From the NCBI RefSeq assembly GCF_013032455.1, contig NZ_WQCF01000007.1, positions 62,001 to 126,000 on the forward strand: a stretch of DNA of 64,000 bases, in the 5' to 3' direction. Positions 9,379 through 17,723 of the stretch are shown piece after piece. The translations under genes were made by a program, and so were the position numbers. Source of the DNA: Ruegeria atlantica. Lineage in GTDB: Bacteria > Pseudomonadota > Alphaproteobacteria > Rhodobacterales > Rhodobacteraceae. Below the pieces are notes generated by a model. The model worked only from the letters and a program-made list of their open reading frames with translations, searched no databases and was not told the DNA's origin. Each line of letters starts with the position of its first letter. Within the stretch, counting starts at the first letter, position 1.

Positions 9379-10617
9379 TCAGGCCGCCTTGTCCAATTCA
9401 AACGCATCATGCAGCGCCTGAACAGCAAGTTCCATGTATTTCCTATCAACAAGGACGGAAATTTTAATCTCAGAGGTTGTAATGACCTTGATGTTGATCC
9501 CCTCATCCGAGAGCACCTTAAACATTTTGGCCGCAACACCCGACTGCGAGCGCATGCCGATCCCCACGACCGAGACCTTGCAGACATCGTTATCCGCAAC
9601 CAGTTCGGCGTAATTCAGCTCACCCGCGTCCTTGATCGCAAGCAGCGCTTTTTCCGCGCGGGTCACCTGATCGGTCGGGCACGAGAAGGTCATGTCAGTG
9701 CGCCCCTCGTCCGAGATGTTCTGGACGATCATGTCCACATTCACGCCCTCATCGCTGAGCGCGGTAAAGATGATCGACGCGATGCCCGGGCGGTCGGCCA
9801 CGGAAACGACGGTCATCTTGGCCTCGTCGCGGGAATAGGCCACACCGGCCACAACATTGGATTCCATGATATCCTCCTCATCGCAGACCAGCGTACCGGC
9901 CTCGTCGGATTGTTCTTCGAAACTTGAGAGCACGCGCAGCTTTACCTTATACCGCATCGCCAGCTCGACCGAACGGGTTTGCAGCACCTTGGCCCCAAGC
10001 GAGGCCAGTTCAAGCATTTCTTCGAACGAAATGCGGTCCAGCTTGCGGGCTTTTTCGCAGATGCGCGGGTCAGTGGTATAGACGCCATCAACATCAGTAT
10101 AGATGTCGCAACGTTCTGCATCGAACGCGGCCGCAAAGGCCACGGCAGTGGTGTCCGAACCACCCCGGCCCAACGTGGTGATGCGGCCTTCAGGGCTGAT
10201 GCCCTGGAAGCCTGCGACAACAGCCACCTTCATGCCCTCGTCGAATTTCTGACCGATGTTCTCGGTCGGAATCTCCTCGATCCGGGCCTGGCTGTGTGCG
10301 CTGGTAGTCATCAGCGGCACCTGCCAACCTTGCCAACTGCGGGCCGGAATATCCATTTCCTGCAAGGTCAGCGCCATCAGACCAGCGGTCACATTCTCAC
10401 CCGAGGATACCACTGCGTCATACTCACGCGCATCATACAGCGGAGATGTCTCGTCGACCCAACCCACCAATTCATTTGTCTTTCCGGACATGGCCGAAAC
10501 GATGACAATTACGTCGTAACCCTTGGCCACTTCAACGCCGATACGTTTGGCCGCGCGGCGGATGCGGTCAAGGTTGGCAACCGATGTGCCACCGAATTTC
10601 ATTACGAGTACGGGCAT
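9379..10617 (-). CDS. lysC: Aspartate kinase
   Basis: Aspartokinase phosphorylates aspartate in the first step of lysine, threonine and methionine synthesis. The signature KFGGTSVANLD begins at Lys7, and the kinase domain covers roughly residues 1-240. Two ACT domains follow (about 265-410), where lysine or threonine would inhibit allosterically. The length of 412 residues is normal for a monofunctional enzyme. thrC, from the same pathway, is in the window but 15 kb away. The gene leads a likely two-gene unit with ptsP. Confidence 0.97.
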   Translation of the reverse strand: MPVLVMKFGGTSVANLDRIRRAAKRIGVEVAKGYDVIVIVSAMSGKTNELVGWVDETSPLYDAREYDAVVSSGENVTAGLMALTLQEMDIPARSWQGWQVPLMTTSAHSQARIEEIPTENIGQKFDEGMKVAVVAGFQGISPEGRITTLGRGGSDTTAVAFAAAFDAERCDIYTDVDGVYTTDPRICEKARKLDRISFEEMLELASLGAKVLQTRSVELAMRYKVKLRVLSSFEEQSDEAGTLVCDEEDIMESNVVAGVAYSRDEAKMTVVSVADRPGIASIIFTALSDEGVNVDMIVQNISDEGRTDMTFSCPTDQVTRAEKALLAIKDAGELNYAELVADNDVCKVSVVGIGMRSQSGVAAKMFKVLSDEGINIKVITTSEIKISVLVDRKYMELAVQALHDAFELDKAA

Positions 10618-10780
10618 GGGGGTGGTCTCTCCGCGCCTTGGAATTCAGATCTCGTGCGTCTTATGCGAGGGGGGCCGTAAGGGCAAGTGTTCAAAACCCT
10701 CCCAATTGCGTTATGGGGCCGCTTTACTTCCGTAGGTCAGAGTGTCAGCCTTAGGTGACGCATTTTCCAAGAGGTATTCC

Positions 10781-11134
10781 ATGCTCCGCCTTGCAATCGC
10801 AGCTATCCTGCTATCCACCCCTGCCGTCGCGCAGGTCTCCACTCTGGCCGCGACCGATGGCAAAAACGCTCTGGGCACTGTCCCTTGCGCCACGGGTGGT
10901 GCGCCTCTGTCCAGCTGTCACGCTGAACTGCGTCACCACGACGATGGTACCACCACTCTGGCCGTGGGTTTGGGCGGCGGTGAGGTGCGCAGCATCTACT
11001 TTGCCGACGGAGTCCCCACATCCAGCAGCTCGCCCGCCAAGATCAGCCACGAAACGCGCGGTGATCTGACGGTGATTTTCATAGACCCTGATGAAGTTTA
11101 CGAAATCCCCACAGCGGCACTGAAGCGTCAGTAG
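10781..11134 (+). CDS. Small secreted protein of unknown function
   Basis: A 117-residue protein with an N-terminal signal peptide (hydrophobic stretch at residues 4-14, cleavage likely after VAQ near residue 18). The ATG at 10781 is preceded by AAGAGG; an in-frame ATG at 10742 would bury the signal peptide and is rejected. The mature part has two cysteines (PCATGG and SSCHAEL) that could form a disulfide, and is otherwise beta-rich with no recognised domain. It is divergent from lysC and overlaps the tail of the SDR gene by seven bases. Probably periplasmic; function unknown. Confidence 0.72.
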   Translation: MLRLAIAAILLSTPAVAQVSTLAATDGKNALGTVPCATGGAPLSSCHAELRHHDDGTTTLAVGLGGGEVRSIYFADGVPTSSSSPAKISHETRGDLTVIFIDPDEVYEIPTAALKRQ

Positions 11135-11766
11135 GCGTGGGGAAGACCATCCCAGGTTTCGAAACAACCTGTCGTTTCAAGTGACAACGCATCAAACCGT
11201 TCTATCAGGCCCTCGACGGCCTGATCCGTGGTGATTTCGGCCGTGGGTCCGCCCATCTCCGTCAACACCCAGCCGGGGTGATAGATTCCCACCGCAATAC
11301 CTTCATCGCGCAGATCGGTGGCCAAATTGCGCCCCAGATTCAAAGCCGCAGCCTTTGAGGCACGATAGATATAGCTCCCCCCTGGCGCGCGCGTATGCGA
11401 CGCCATTTGCGAAGAAAGGATCGCGATCTTGCCTTGCGCAGCGCGCAGATTGGGCAACAAGGCCTGAATAGACAGGAACACACCAGTCACGTTCACGGCA
11501 AAACTTTGCGCCCACATGTCAGCGGGATACCCATCGATGTCCTGCTCTTTGTCCAGATAAACTCCGGCGTTACAGATCAGCAGATCGACCGGCTGGTCGC
11601 CTAGCTGCACTGCCATATCCGCATGTTGGGCTGGATCGGTGACGTCCAGAACCAGCTCCGCGGTGCCGTCCCGCGCTGTACCAGTCAGAGAATCTCCGCG
11701 GGCGCGATAGGCGTCCGCCAATGTCCGGCCAATCCCACGATTGACCCCCGTAATCACAATATGCAC
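11128..11766 (-). CDS. Short-chain dehydrogenase/reductase
   Basis: A classical SDR of 212 residues. The nucleotide-binding glycine motif reads TGVNRGIG at the N-terminus, NAG follows at about residue 85, the catalytic serine is in ILSSQM, and the Tyr/Lys pair in YIYRASKAA. Its short length and lack of a long substrate loop resemble the CsgA-like group; the substrate is unknown. The gene ends convergently with the small secreted protein, overlapping by seven bases. It lies 20 bases downstream of the DUF1178 gene and may be co-transcribed with it. Confidence 0.88.
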   Translation of the reverse strand: MHIVITGVNRGIGRTLADAYRARGDSLTGTARDGTAELVLDVTDPAQHADMAVQLGDQPVDLLICNAGVYLDKEQDIDGYPADMWAQSFAVNVTGVFLSIQALLPNLRAAQGKIAILSSQMASHTRAPGGSYIYRASKAAALNLGRNLATDLRDEGIAVGIYHPGWVLTEMGGPTAEITTDQAVEGLIERFDALSLETTGCFETWDGLPHAY

Positions 11767-11786
11767 GATTTAGTTTGTCTTTCTGC

Positions 11787-12242
11787 TTAATTTGTCTTTT
11801 TGCGTGGAACAAAAGGCAAAGGCGCAACTGGCACCCCATCATCAATCAGGGCTTTTGCCTCTTCCGGCTTTGCCTCGCCATAGATCGCACGCTCAGGCGC
11901 ATCGCCTAGGTGAATCTTGCGGGCCTCACGAGCGAAATCCTTACCGACATAGTCCGAATTCTCTTCAACATTACGGCGCAATTCCGCAAGGGCCTTTTCA
12001 AAGTCTGGAGTCGGCGTGGCTACATCAATTGTTTCGGCTTCCTGCAACTTCGGCTCTACGTGTGGATCGTCTTTGCGGTCGGGGCGTATACGCGGTGCCA
12101 TGATTGCCTTTTCAACATCCACACCCCCACATACCGCGCATGTCACCATGCCCGAAGATGCCAGTTTGTCGTAAGCCGCGGCCGACTGAAACCAGCTGTC
12201 AAATGTATGGCCGTTGCTGCATTTCAATGAGTATTGAATCAT
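11787..12242 (-). CDS. DUF1178 family protein
   Basis: The 151-residue protein begins MIQYSLKCSNGHTFDSWF and has a second cysteine pair in VTCAVCGG near residue 35, so the N-terminal 45 residues look like a small zinc ribbon. The middle is charged and probably flexible. The C-terminal half carries the EARKIHLGDAPERAIYGEA segment typical of this widespread alphaproteobacterial family of unknown function. The start at 12242 matches the family; the longer frame to 12296 adds unrelated residues. The NUDIX gene upstream ends 50 bases before this start. Confidence 0.9.
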   Translation of the reverse strand: MIQYSLKCSNGHTFDSWFQSAAAYDKLASSGMVTCAVCGGVDVEKAIMAPRIRPDRKDDPHVEPKLQEAETIDVATPTPDFEKALAELRRNVEENSDYVGKDFAREARKIHLGDAPERAIYGEAKPEEAKALIDDGVPVAPLPFVPRKKTN

Positions 12243-12292
12243 GGTCCGTCCAGATGTCGGTTGCCGATTAGTTCCTAAGGGGCATGGCAAGA

Positions 12293-12778
12293 TCAAGCCC
12301 CTTGAAAGGCGTCCCAGTGCCTAGCAGGCTCGAGCTTTCGTAACAATAGCGCCAATTCCGGAGAATTGACCAACTGCGTTGCTTTTTTCGGCGTTACCCA
12401 CTTTCTCTTCCGTTGCCCGCATTCGGGAAAGCGCGACAAAAACGAGGTTGCCAAAAGTGGGAACACGTCCACGACGCATAGCACCGAGCCATCTTTCCGA
12501 TGCCGCTTTTGGTATTGAAAACGCCCCATGGGCCGTGCGTCGCATTTACCGCGAATACCCGCCTCTTCCCATGCTTCCTGCTGCGCGGTCTCAGAGGGTG
12601 TCAAACCTTCGATCAGCCATCCTTTCGGGAAAATCCAACGTCCCGATTTGCGTGTGGTGACCAACAATACCTCGGATCGCCCGTGGTCGAAGCGATAGCA
12701 CAACGCAGCTGCTTGCTGCCGCACTGGCAGCTGCCGGGCTTTTTTCGAAACATGGGGCGATAGCCGTGCATCGATCAT
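12293..12778 (-). CDS. NUDIX hydrolase
   Basis: A 161-residue protein from the ATG at 12778 (MIDARLSPH). The NUDIX box begins in FPKGWLIEG and ends QEAWEEAGI: the EExG core is intact, but the box arginine is Gln and the first glutamate position is Leu. This PKGW-type box is common in alphaproteobacterial relatives of diphosphoinositol-polyphosphate/diadenosine-polyphosphate hydrolases, so a housekeeping pyrophosphatase is likely; the substrate cannot be read from sequence. An upstream in-frame start at 12883 would overlap the promoter region and adds a non-homologous tail. Confidence 0.88.
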   Translation of the reverse strand: MIDARLSPHVSKKARQLPVRQQAAALCYRFDHGRSEVLLVTTRKSGRWIFPKGWLIEGLTPSETAQQEAWEEAGIRGKCDARPMGRFQYQKRHRKDGSVLCVVDVFPLLATSFLSRFPECGQRKRKWVTPKKATQLVNSPELALLLRKLEPARHWDAFQGA

Positions 12779-12898
12779 GCAGAGCCGCCTTTCAAATGGA
12801 AACCGCGCCTGTTGTTCCGCATTATTTTCGTTTATTTTGCGGAACTTCAGATCATGGATACCATATAAAGCGTCCATCTCCAAGCCTGAGCAGAGATA

Positions 12899-13642
12899 TC
12901 ACATGCGGGCAATCAATTTACGCACCAGCTCATCGTGGGGAATATCGGCATCAACCGCCAGACGCCGCAGGCCAAAATGTACGCGAGCGATTTGTTGATA
13001 ATACCGAGTGTAGACGTAGTTCGTACCGCCCCCGGCGATCGCACCCAATACGGGCACGGACTGGGCCGCCAGCTTCTGCCCCAGCACGACGGACAAACGC
13101 GGCGCAACTGCAGCAATCAGCCGCTGCATGGCCGGGCCTGTCAACGTCAGGCGCACTGAAAAGAAACCCAGATCGGCGCCGTCATCGTTGGCCAAAGGAC
13201 CGGCAGCGGACAGAACCCGCACGCAATCGAATTTCACCCCCTCTTCGGACGGATCGAACCCTTCGCGCGCTGCGGCACCCTGTATTGCGCGCAAAAGCAT
13301 CGCGGTGGTCGCTGGCAACTCCATCAAGGCTGTCGACATACCGCCCAGCCCCCCGGCCGCGCCCATAGCCGTAGCAACGGCTGTGTTCACCCAAGGATGC
13401 TGATCCGGAACCGCTCGGCGTGATCCTTCCGCTGCGTGCATTGCAAACCATAGGGCATGCTCCGTCGCGCCTGTCAGGCCCTGCCTGATCGGCTCGGGCA
13501 ATTGGTCCAGTAAGGATTCCGCGGAACCACCCAAGCTATTGAGCAATTTAACACCCGGCCCTCCGGCAGACCGATAATACGCGGCCAATCGGTCCAATTC
13601 GGCCTCGGAATCCAGTTTTTCAACAAGAACCACGTCCTGCAT
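12899..13642 (-). CDS. EcsC family protein
   Basis: A 247-residue protein starting at the ATG at 13642, which has a good GGAGG site seven bases upstream; the earlier frame start at 13660 is rejected for that reason. It matches the EcsC family (named for a Bacillus ABC-operon protein): a glycine- and alanine-rich centre (MGAAGGLGGMSTA, residues about 90-105), a following amphipathic helix region and a C-terminal glycine-rich GAIAGGGTNYVYT. Function is unknown for the family; a membrane-associated protease-related role has been suggested. It stands alone between the GNAT and NUDIX genes. Confidence 0.85.
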   Translation of the reverse strand: MQDVVLVEKLDSEAELDRLAAYYRSAGGPGVKLLNSLGGSAESLLDQLPEPIRQGLTGATEHALWFAMHAAEGSRRAVPDQHPWVNTAVATAMGAAGGLGGMSTALMELPATTAMLLRAIQGAAAREGFDPSEEGVKFDCVRVLSAAGPLANDDGADLGFFSVRLTLTGPAMQRLIAAVAPRLSVVLGQKLAAQSVPVLGAIAGGGTNYVYTRYYQQIARVHFGLRRLAVDADIPHDELVRKLIARM

Positions 13643-13695
13643 AAATACCCTCCTGCCCATAAGACATCGGAACTTTTGGCCAGTCTTTCAATAGG

Positions 13696-14202
13696 TCAGC
13701 AGGTCCAGCGGGTGACAAGCCCACTCACTCCGTTCCAGACGCCGGGGGACAACTCCAGCCCCAGAACCCGGTCCGGGTTTGTCGGAGGCGGCATTTCGAC
13801 CCCACTCAGACGGGAAAATCCATACCTCTCATAGTAAGGGGAATCGCCCACCAACATGACCCGTTCCCAGCCACGCGCGCGCCCGGCCTCCAGCCCTTCG
13901 TGTATCAGAAATCCACCCAAGCCTTCACCCTGATGGGTGGGGTGCACGGCCACAGGGCCCAGCAGCAGCGCATCGTGGTTTCCCACATGCACTGGCCAAA
14001 ACCGGATCGCACCGGCCAGAATGCCCTGCCCGTCGCGCGCGACCAGAGAAAGCCCATCAACAGGCGGCACATCATCACGCAAACGATAAGAGGACAGCGC
14101 TTCGCGCCCGGGCGCAAAGCACAGATCATAGAGGGCTTCGACCTCCCACCAATCATCCGGCTCTTCCGGCCTGATCCCGAACTGCTGCACTCCGTCCCTC
14201 AT
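13696..14202 (-). CDS. GNAT family N-acetyltransferase (YhbS-like)
   Basis: A 168-residue acetyltransferase. The acetyl-CoA pyrophosphate-binding loop reads HPTHQGEGLGGFLI, preceded by LLLGPVAV, and the closing motif VMLVGDSPYYERYGF is typical of the YhbS group. The start is taken at 14202 (MRDGVQQFGIR). A TTG 45 bases upstream would lengthen the protein but leaves only 17 bases to the divergent flavin reductase gene. The substrate is unknown; neighbours give no hint. Confidence 0.85.
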   Translation of the reverse strand: MRDGVQQFGIRPEEPDDWWEVEALYDLCFAPGREALSSYRLRDDVPPVDGLSLVARDGQGILAGAIRFWPVHVGNHDALLLGPVAVHPTHQGEGLGGFLIHEGLEAGRARGWERVMLVGDSPYYERYGFSRLSGVEMPPPTNPDRVLGLELSPGVWNGVSGLVTRWTC

Positions 14203-14263
14203 TTCCTTACTGGCATTCGCCCTAGCACTTCGATACGCCTTGGGCAAACGCTTGGAGATGTGA

Positions 14264-14869
14264 ATGTTCTATCGCCCCGAAGACGGCCACGGCCTGCCGC
14301 ATAACCCGTTCAATGCCATCATCACCCCGCGTCCAATCGGTTGGATTTCGACCCGTAGTGCAGACGGCATCAATAACCTGGCCCCTTATTCGTTCTTCAA
14401 CGGCGTGTCTTATTCACCCCCACAGGTAATGTTTGCATCAACCGGTGCCAAACCGGACCAAAGTGGCACAAAGGACAGCGCTGCCAATGTTGAAGCAACC
14501 GGAGTGTTTTGCGTTAACGTTGTGGAATACGCCAGCCGCCACGCTATGAATGCAAGTTCTCAGGGGCTGGAAAGTGGCACGGACGAATTTGCCCATGCGG
14601 GGCTGACACCGGTCGAATGTGAAACCATCCCCTGTGCGCGGATCGACGGTGCACCTGCCGCGCTGGAATGCAAACTGACCAAAATTGTCACTTTACCGGG
14701 AGAGGCGAACCGTGTCGTCTTTGGCGAGGTAACAGGCATTCACTTGCGCGACAATTGCCTCCGCGATGGCATTTTTGATGTGACGACATTCCAACCGCTC
14801 GCGCGTCTTGGGTACAGAGATTACCTGACTGTGACCGATTTGTTTTCACTCAGCCGTCCGGACGATTAG
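14264..14869 (+). CDS. Flavin reductase-like FMN-binding protein
   Basis: A 201-residue protein of the flavin reductase/DIM6-NTAB family with the FMN-binding split barrel. The N-terminal half contains ITPRPIGWISTRS and FNGVSYSPPQVMFAS, the standard flavin-binding strands. A GGAG site lies eight bases before the ATG. Members either supply reduced flavin to monooxygenases or bind FMN as stand-alone oxidoreductases; no partner monooxygenase is adjacent. It is divergent from the GNAT gene and ends beside a palindromic repeat that probably also stops transcription. Confidence 0.88.
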   Translation: MFYRPEDGHGLPHNPFNAIITPRPIGWISTRSADGINNLAPYSFFNGVSYSPPQVMFASTGAKPDQSGTKDSAANVEATGVFCVNVVEYASRHAMNASSQGLESGTDEFAHAGLTPVECETIPCARIDGAPAALECKLTKIVTLPGEANRVVFGEVTGIHLRDNCLRDGIFDVTTFQPLARLGYRDYLTVTDLFSLSRPDD

Positions 14870-14882
14870 TGACGGGTCAGGA

Positions 14883-14998
14883 GGCGCTGCCCCCGTCGCC
14901 CTTTGGGCGCCTCCCCCGGGATATTTTCAGCCAGATGAAGCAAGGGATCCTAAATTCATCTGGCCCAAAATATCTCGGAGCGCGAGGCAGAGCCTCGC
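14883..14998. repeat. Two head-to-head copies of a dispersed palindromic repeat
   Basis: Two copies of one element face each other here. The outer arms 14921-14939 and 14955-14973 are complementary over 17 of 19 bases around a 15-base spacer, centred on CCAGATGAA and TTCATCTGG. Beyond each arm comes a GC-rich hairpin (GGGCGCC-type on the left, GCGAGGCAGAGCCTCGC on the right). A third copy lies at 23476. The pair fills the whole gap between the convergent flavin reductase and SulP genes, so it may end transcription from both sides. Confidence 0.75.
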
Positions 14999-15005
14999 AA
15001 ACTGC

Positions 15006-16640
15006 TTAGTGGCCGCCCAGAATACCGGTGCGGACCGAATAATCCACGGCCAATTCGTAATCCGGGTCATCGTCGCTGTCGACCATCAGATGCCCGGCCT
15101 TGTTCAACAAGGTGTGGCAATCTCGGCTGAGGTGGCGCAGCATGACACGCTTGCCCGCAGCCTCATATTTCGCCGCTATGTTCTCGATGGCCTGAAGCGC
15201 GGATTGGTCTACAACACGGCTTTCGGCAAAGTCCACAATCACTGTTTCAGGGTCGTTCGGCACATCGAACAGTTCAACAAATCCTTCAGAAGATCCAAAG
15301 AACAGCGGGCCCTGGATCTCATAAACTTTGGCGCCTTTTTCGGTCTCTGACTCGCGTGTAACCGCATGGATGCGCTTAGCGTTGTTCCAGGCATACGCCA
15401 GGGCCGAGACGATGACGCCGACCACAACAGCGACCGCAAGGTCCTCCATCACCGTTACAACCGTCACCAACACGATGACGAAAGCGTCCATCAGCGGCAC
15501 TTTCCGCATGATCCTGAACGAATTCCAGGCGAAGGTGCCGATCACCACCATGAACATCACGCCAACCAGAGCGGCCAGCGGGATTTGCTCGATCAGCGGT
15601 GACGCGAACAGGATAAAGGCCAGCAGAAACAGCGCCGCCGCGATGCCTGCAATCCGCGTGCGCCCCCCGGATTTCACATTGATCATCGACTGACCGATCA
15701 TGGCACAGCCGCCCATACCACCGAAGAAACCGGTGGCCACATTGGCAACGCCCTGCGCGATACATTCTTGCGAGGCCCCGCCACGTTTGCCGGTGATTTC
15801 GCCGACAAGGTTCAGCGTGAGCAGGGATTCTATCAGGCCAATTGCAGCCAGAATGACTGCGTAAGGCAGGATGATTTCGAAGGTTTCCCAGTTCAGTGGC
15901 ACCATCGGGATGTGGAACGGTGGCAGGCCACCCTGGATGGAGGCCAGATCGCCGACGCGTGGCACATCCAACCCAAATCCAATCACCAATGCTGCTACGA
16001 CCAGAATACCGGCTAGCGGCGCAGGAATGATGCGCGTGATGCGCGGCATGACCCAGATAACCGCCATCGTCAGCGCAACCAGACCCAGCATGGTGTAGAG
16101 CTGCAATCCCGAAAGCCACTCACCACCACCAACGCCGTGGCCAGTGTTTTCCATGGTGCCCGGAACCTTGAACTGGCCCAGTTGCGCAAGGAAAATCACG
16201 ATAGCCAAGCCATTCACAAAACCCAACATTACCGGATGCGGCACCAGACGGATGAACCGCCCCCAATGCATAGCGCCAGCAATCACCTGCAATATTCCCA
16301 TCAGAACAACTGTCGCGAACAGGTATTCAACCCCGTGCTCAGCCACCAGTGCCACCATCACCACAGCCAGCGCCCCGGTTGCGCCCGAAATCATGCCCGG
16401 ACGGCCACCGATCAGCGCGGTGATCAAGCCGACCATGAAGGCAGCATAGAGACCGACCAGCGGATGCACACCAGCCACGAAGGCAAAGGCCACAGCTTCG
16501 GGCACCAACGCCAGCGCCACGGTCAGACCGGACAGCAGTTCGATCCGCAGGCGAGAGACGGTCAGCCCCTCATCAGGAACCCAACGCAGATCGGGTTTGA
16601 CGATACGATTGGCAAAGCTTGCCAGCATGGCTCGGGGCAT
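15006..16640 (-). CDS. SulP family anion permease with STAS domain
   Basis: A 544-residue inner-membrane transporter of the SLC26/SulP family. About 11-12 hydrophobic segments occupy residues 25-420, with the family signature region GLYAAFMVGLITALIGG and TGALAVVMVAL near the N-terminus. The cytoplasmic STAS domain is at about residues 430-540 (VIVDFAESRVVDQSALQAIE). Members move sulfate, bicarbonate or other anions with sodium or protons. No carbonic anhydrase or sulfur-assimilation gene is adjacent, so the anion is undecided. It is divergent from mtaP across a 204-base region holding a short palindrome. Confidence 0.92.
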   Translation of the reverse strand: MPRAMLASFANRIVKPDLRWVPDEGLTVSRLRIELLSGLTVALALVPEAVAFAFVAGVHPLVGLYAAFMVGLITALIGGRPGMISGATGALAVVMVALVAEHGVEYLFATVVLMGILQVIAGAMHWGRFIRLVPHPVMLGFVNGLAIVIFLAQLGQFKVPGTMENTGHGVGGGEWLSGLQLYTMLGLVALTMAVIWVMPRITRIIPAPLAGILVVAALVIGFGLDVPRVGDLASIQGGLPPFHIPMVPLNWETFEIILPYAVILAAIGLIESLLTLNLVGEITGKRGGASQECIAQGVANVATGFFGGMGGCAMIGQSMINVKSGGRTRIAGIAAALFLLAFILFASPLIEQIPLAALVGVMFMVVIGTFAWNSFRIMRKVPLMDAFVIVLVTVVTVMEDLAVAVVVGVIVSALAYAWNNAKRIHAVTRESETEKGAKVYEIQGPLFFGSSEGFVELFDVPNDPETVIVDFAESRVVDQSALQAIENIAAKYEAAGKRVMLRHLSRDCHTLLNKAGHLMVDSDDDPDYELAVDYSVRTGILGGH

Positions 16641-16732
16641 GGGACGGTCCTGTTGGTTTTTTTTGTTCGCGCGAAAGGGGCCTTTTAGCGATCATAGACC
16701 GTCTAAGATACCGCGTCAGGTGGGACCCTGCC

Positions 16733-16747
16733 ATGCACCAAGTGCAT
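16733..16747. promoter_or_regulatory. Short palindrome ATGCAC-CAA-GTGCAT between sulP and mtaP
   Basis: A perfect inverted repeat with six-base arms and a three-base centre lies 93 bases before the sulP start and 98 bases before mtaP. Its place in the shared divergent promoter region and its symmetry fit an operator for a dimeric regulator. No regulator family is assigned, and chance occurrence cannot be excluded. Confidence 0.3.
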
Positions 16748-16844
16748 ACCTGCCTGAGAGCCAACACAAACCGTTGAACCCACTTGCCAAATCCTCTGCC
16801 GCCCCGCAGACATTGCGCAACGGATTTTCTAACGGAGCGCAGCC

Positions 16845-17717
16845 ATGACCCAAACCAAGATTGCCATCATCGGCGGATCAGGCATTTATGACATTGACGG
16901 CCTGCAGAATGCGGAATGGGTCAGCGTAGAAACCCCTTGGGGCGAGCCGTCGGACCAAATTTTGACTGGATCTCTGGGCGGCGTGGGCATGGCGTTCCTG
17001 CCACGCCACGGACGCGGCCATGTACATTCGCCGACCGAGGTGCCCTATCGTGCCAATATCGACGCATTGAAACGGCTGGGGGTAACGGATGTGATCTCGG
17101 TCTCTGCCTGCGGGTCATTCCGTGAACATATGGCACCGGGAGATTTTGTTATTGTCGATCAGTTCATCGACCGGACTTTCGCACGCGAGAAAAGCTTTTT
17201 CGGCACCGGTTGTGTTGCCCATGTTAGCGTTGCCCATCCCACATGCCCCCGCTTGTCGGATGCCTGTGAGACCGCAGGCAAGGCCGCAGGCATAACCATG
17301 CACCGCGGCGGCACCTATCTGGCGATGGAGGGGCCTCAGTTCTCTTCCCTGGCTGAATCCAAGATGTACCGCGAACAATGGGGCTGTGACGTGATTGGGA
17401 TGACCAACATGCCCGAGGCGAAACTCGCCCGCGAGGCCGAGCTTTGTTATGCCTCGATCGCCATGGTCACCGATTACGACAGCTGGCATCCGGACCACGG
17501 AGAGGTCGACGTGACCGCCATCATCGCCACCCTGACCGGCAACGCAGAAAAAGGCCGCGCGCTTGTCAAAGGCCTGCCCGACCTGTTGGGGGCCGAGCGT
17601 GCTCCTTGTCCTCATGGCTGTGACCGGGCGCTTGAATACGCCATCCTCACTGCGCCCGAAAAACGCGACCCGGCCCTGTTGGCCAAGCTGGATGCAGTCG
17701 CTGGTCGGGTTCTTTAA
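16845..17717 (+). CDS. mtaP: S-methyl-5'-thioadenosine phosphorylase
   Basis: A 290-residue member of the trimeric purine nucleoside/MTA phosphorylase family, which splits methylthioadenosine to adenine and methylthioribose 1-phosphate. The phosphate-binding GGSGIYDIDG lies at residues 9-18, LPRHGRGH near 50, and the family signature VSACGSFRE and MTNMPEAKLARE are intact. A GGAG site stands before the ATG. Adenine released here would be salvaged by Apt, encoded 2.2 kb downstream on the same strand, so the two act in one pathway though not in one operon. It ends six bases from the convergent hydrolase. Confidence 0.94.
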   Translation: MTQTKIAIIGGSGIYDIDGLQNAEWVSVETPWGEPSDQILTGSLGGVGMAFLPRHGRGHVHSPTEVPYRANIDALKRLGVTDVISVSACGSFREHMAPGDFVIVDQFIDRTFAREKSFFGTGCVAHVSVAHPTCPRLSDACETAGKAAGITMHRGGTYLAMEGPQFSSLAESKMYREQWGCDVIGMTNMPEAKLAREAELCYASIAMVTDYDSWHPDHGEVDVTAIIATLTGNAEKGRALVKGLPDLLGAERAPCPHGCDRALEYAILTAPEKRDPALLAKLDAVAGRVL

Positions 17718-17723
17718 TCCGCG

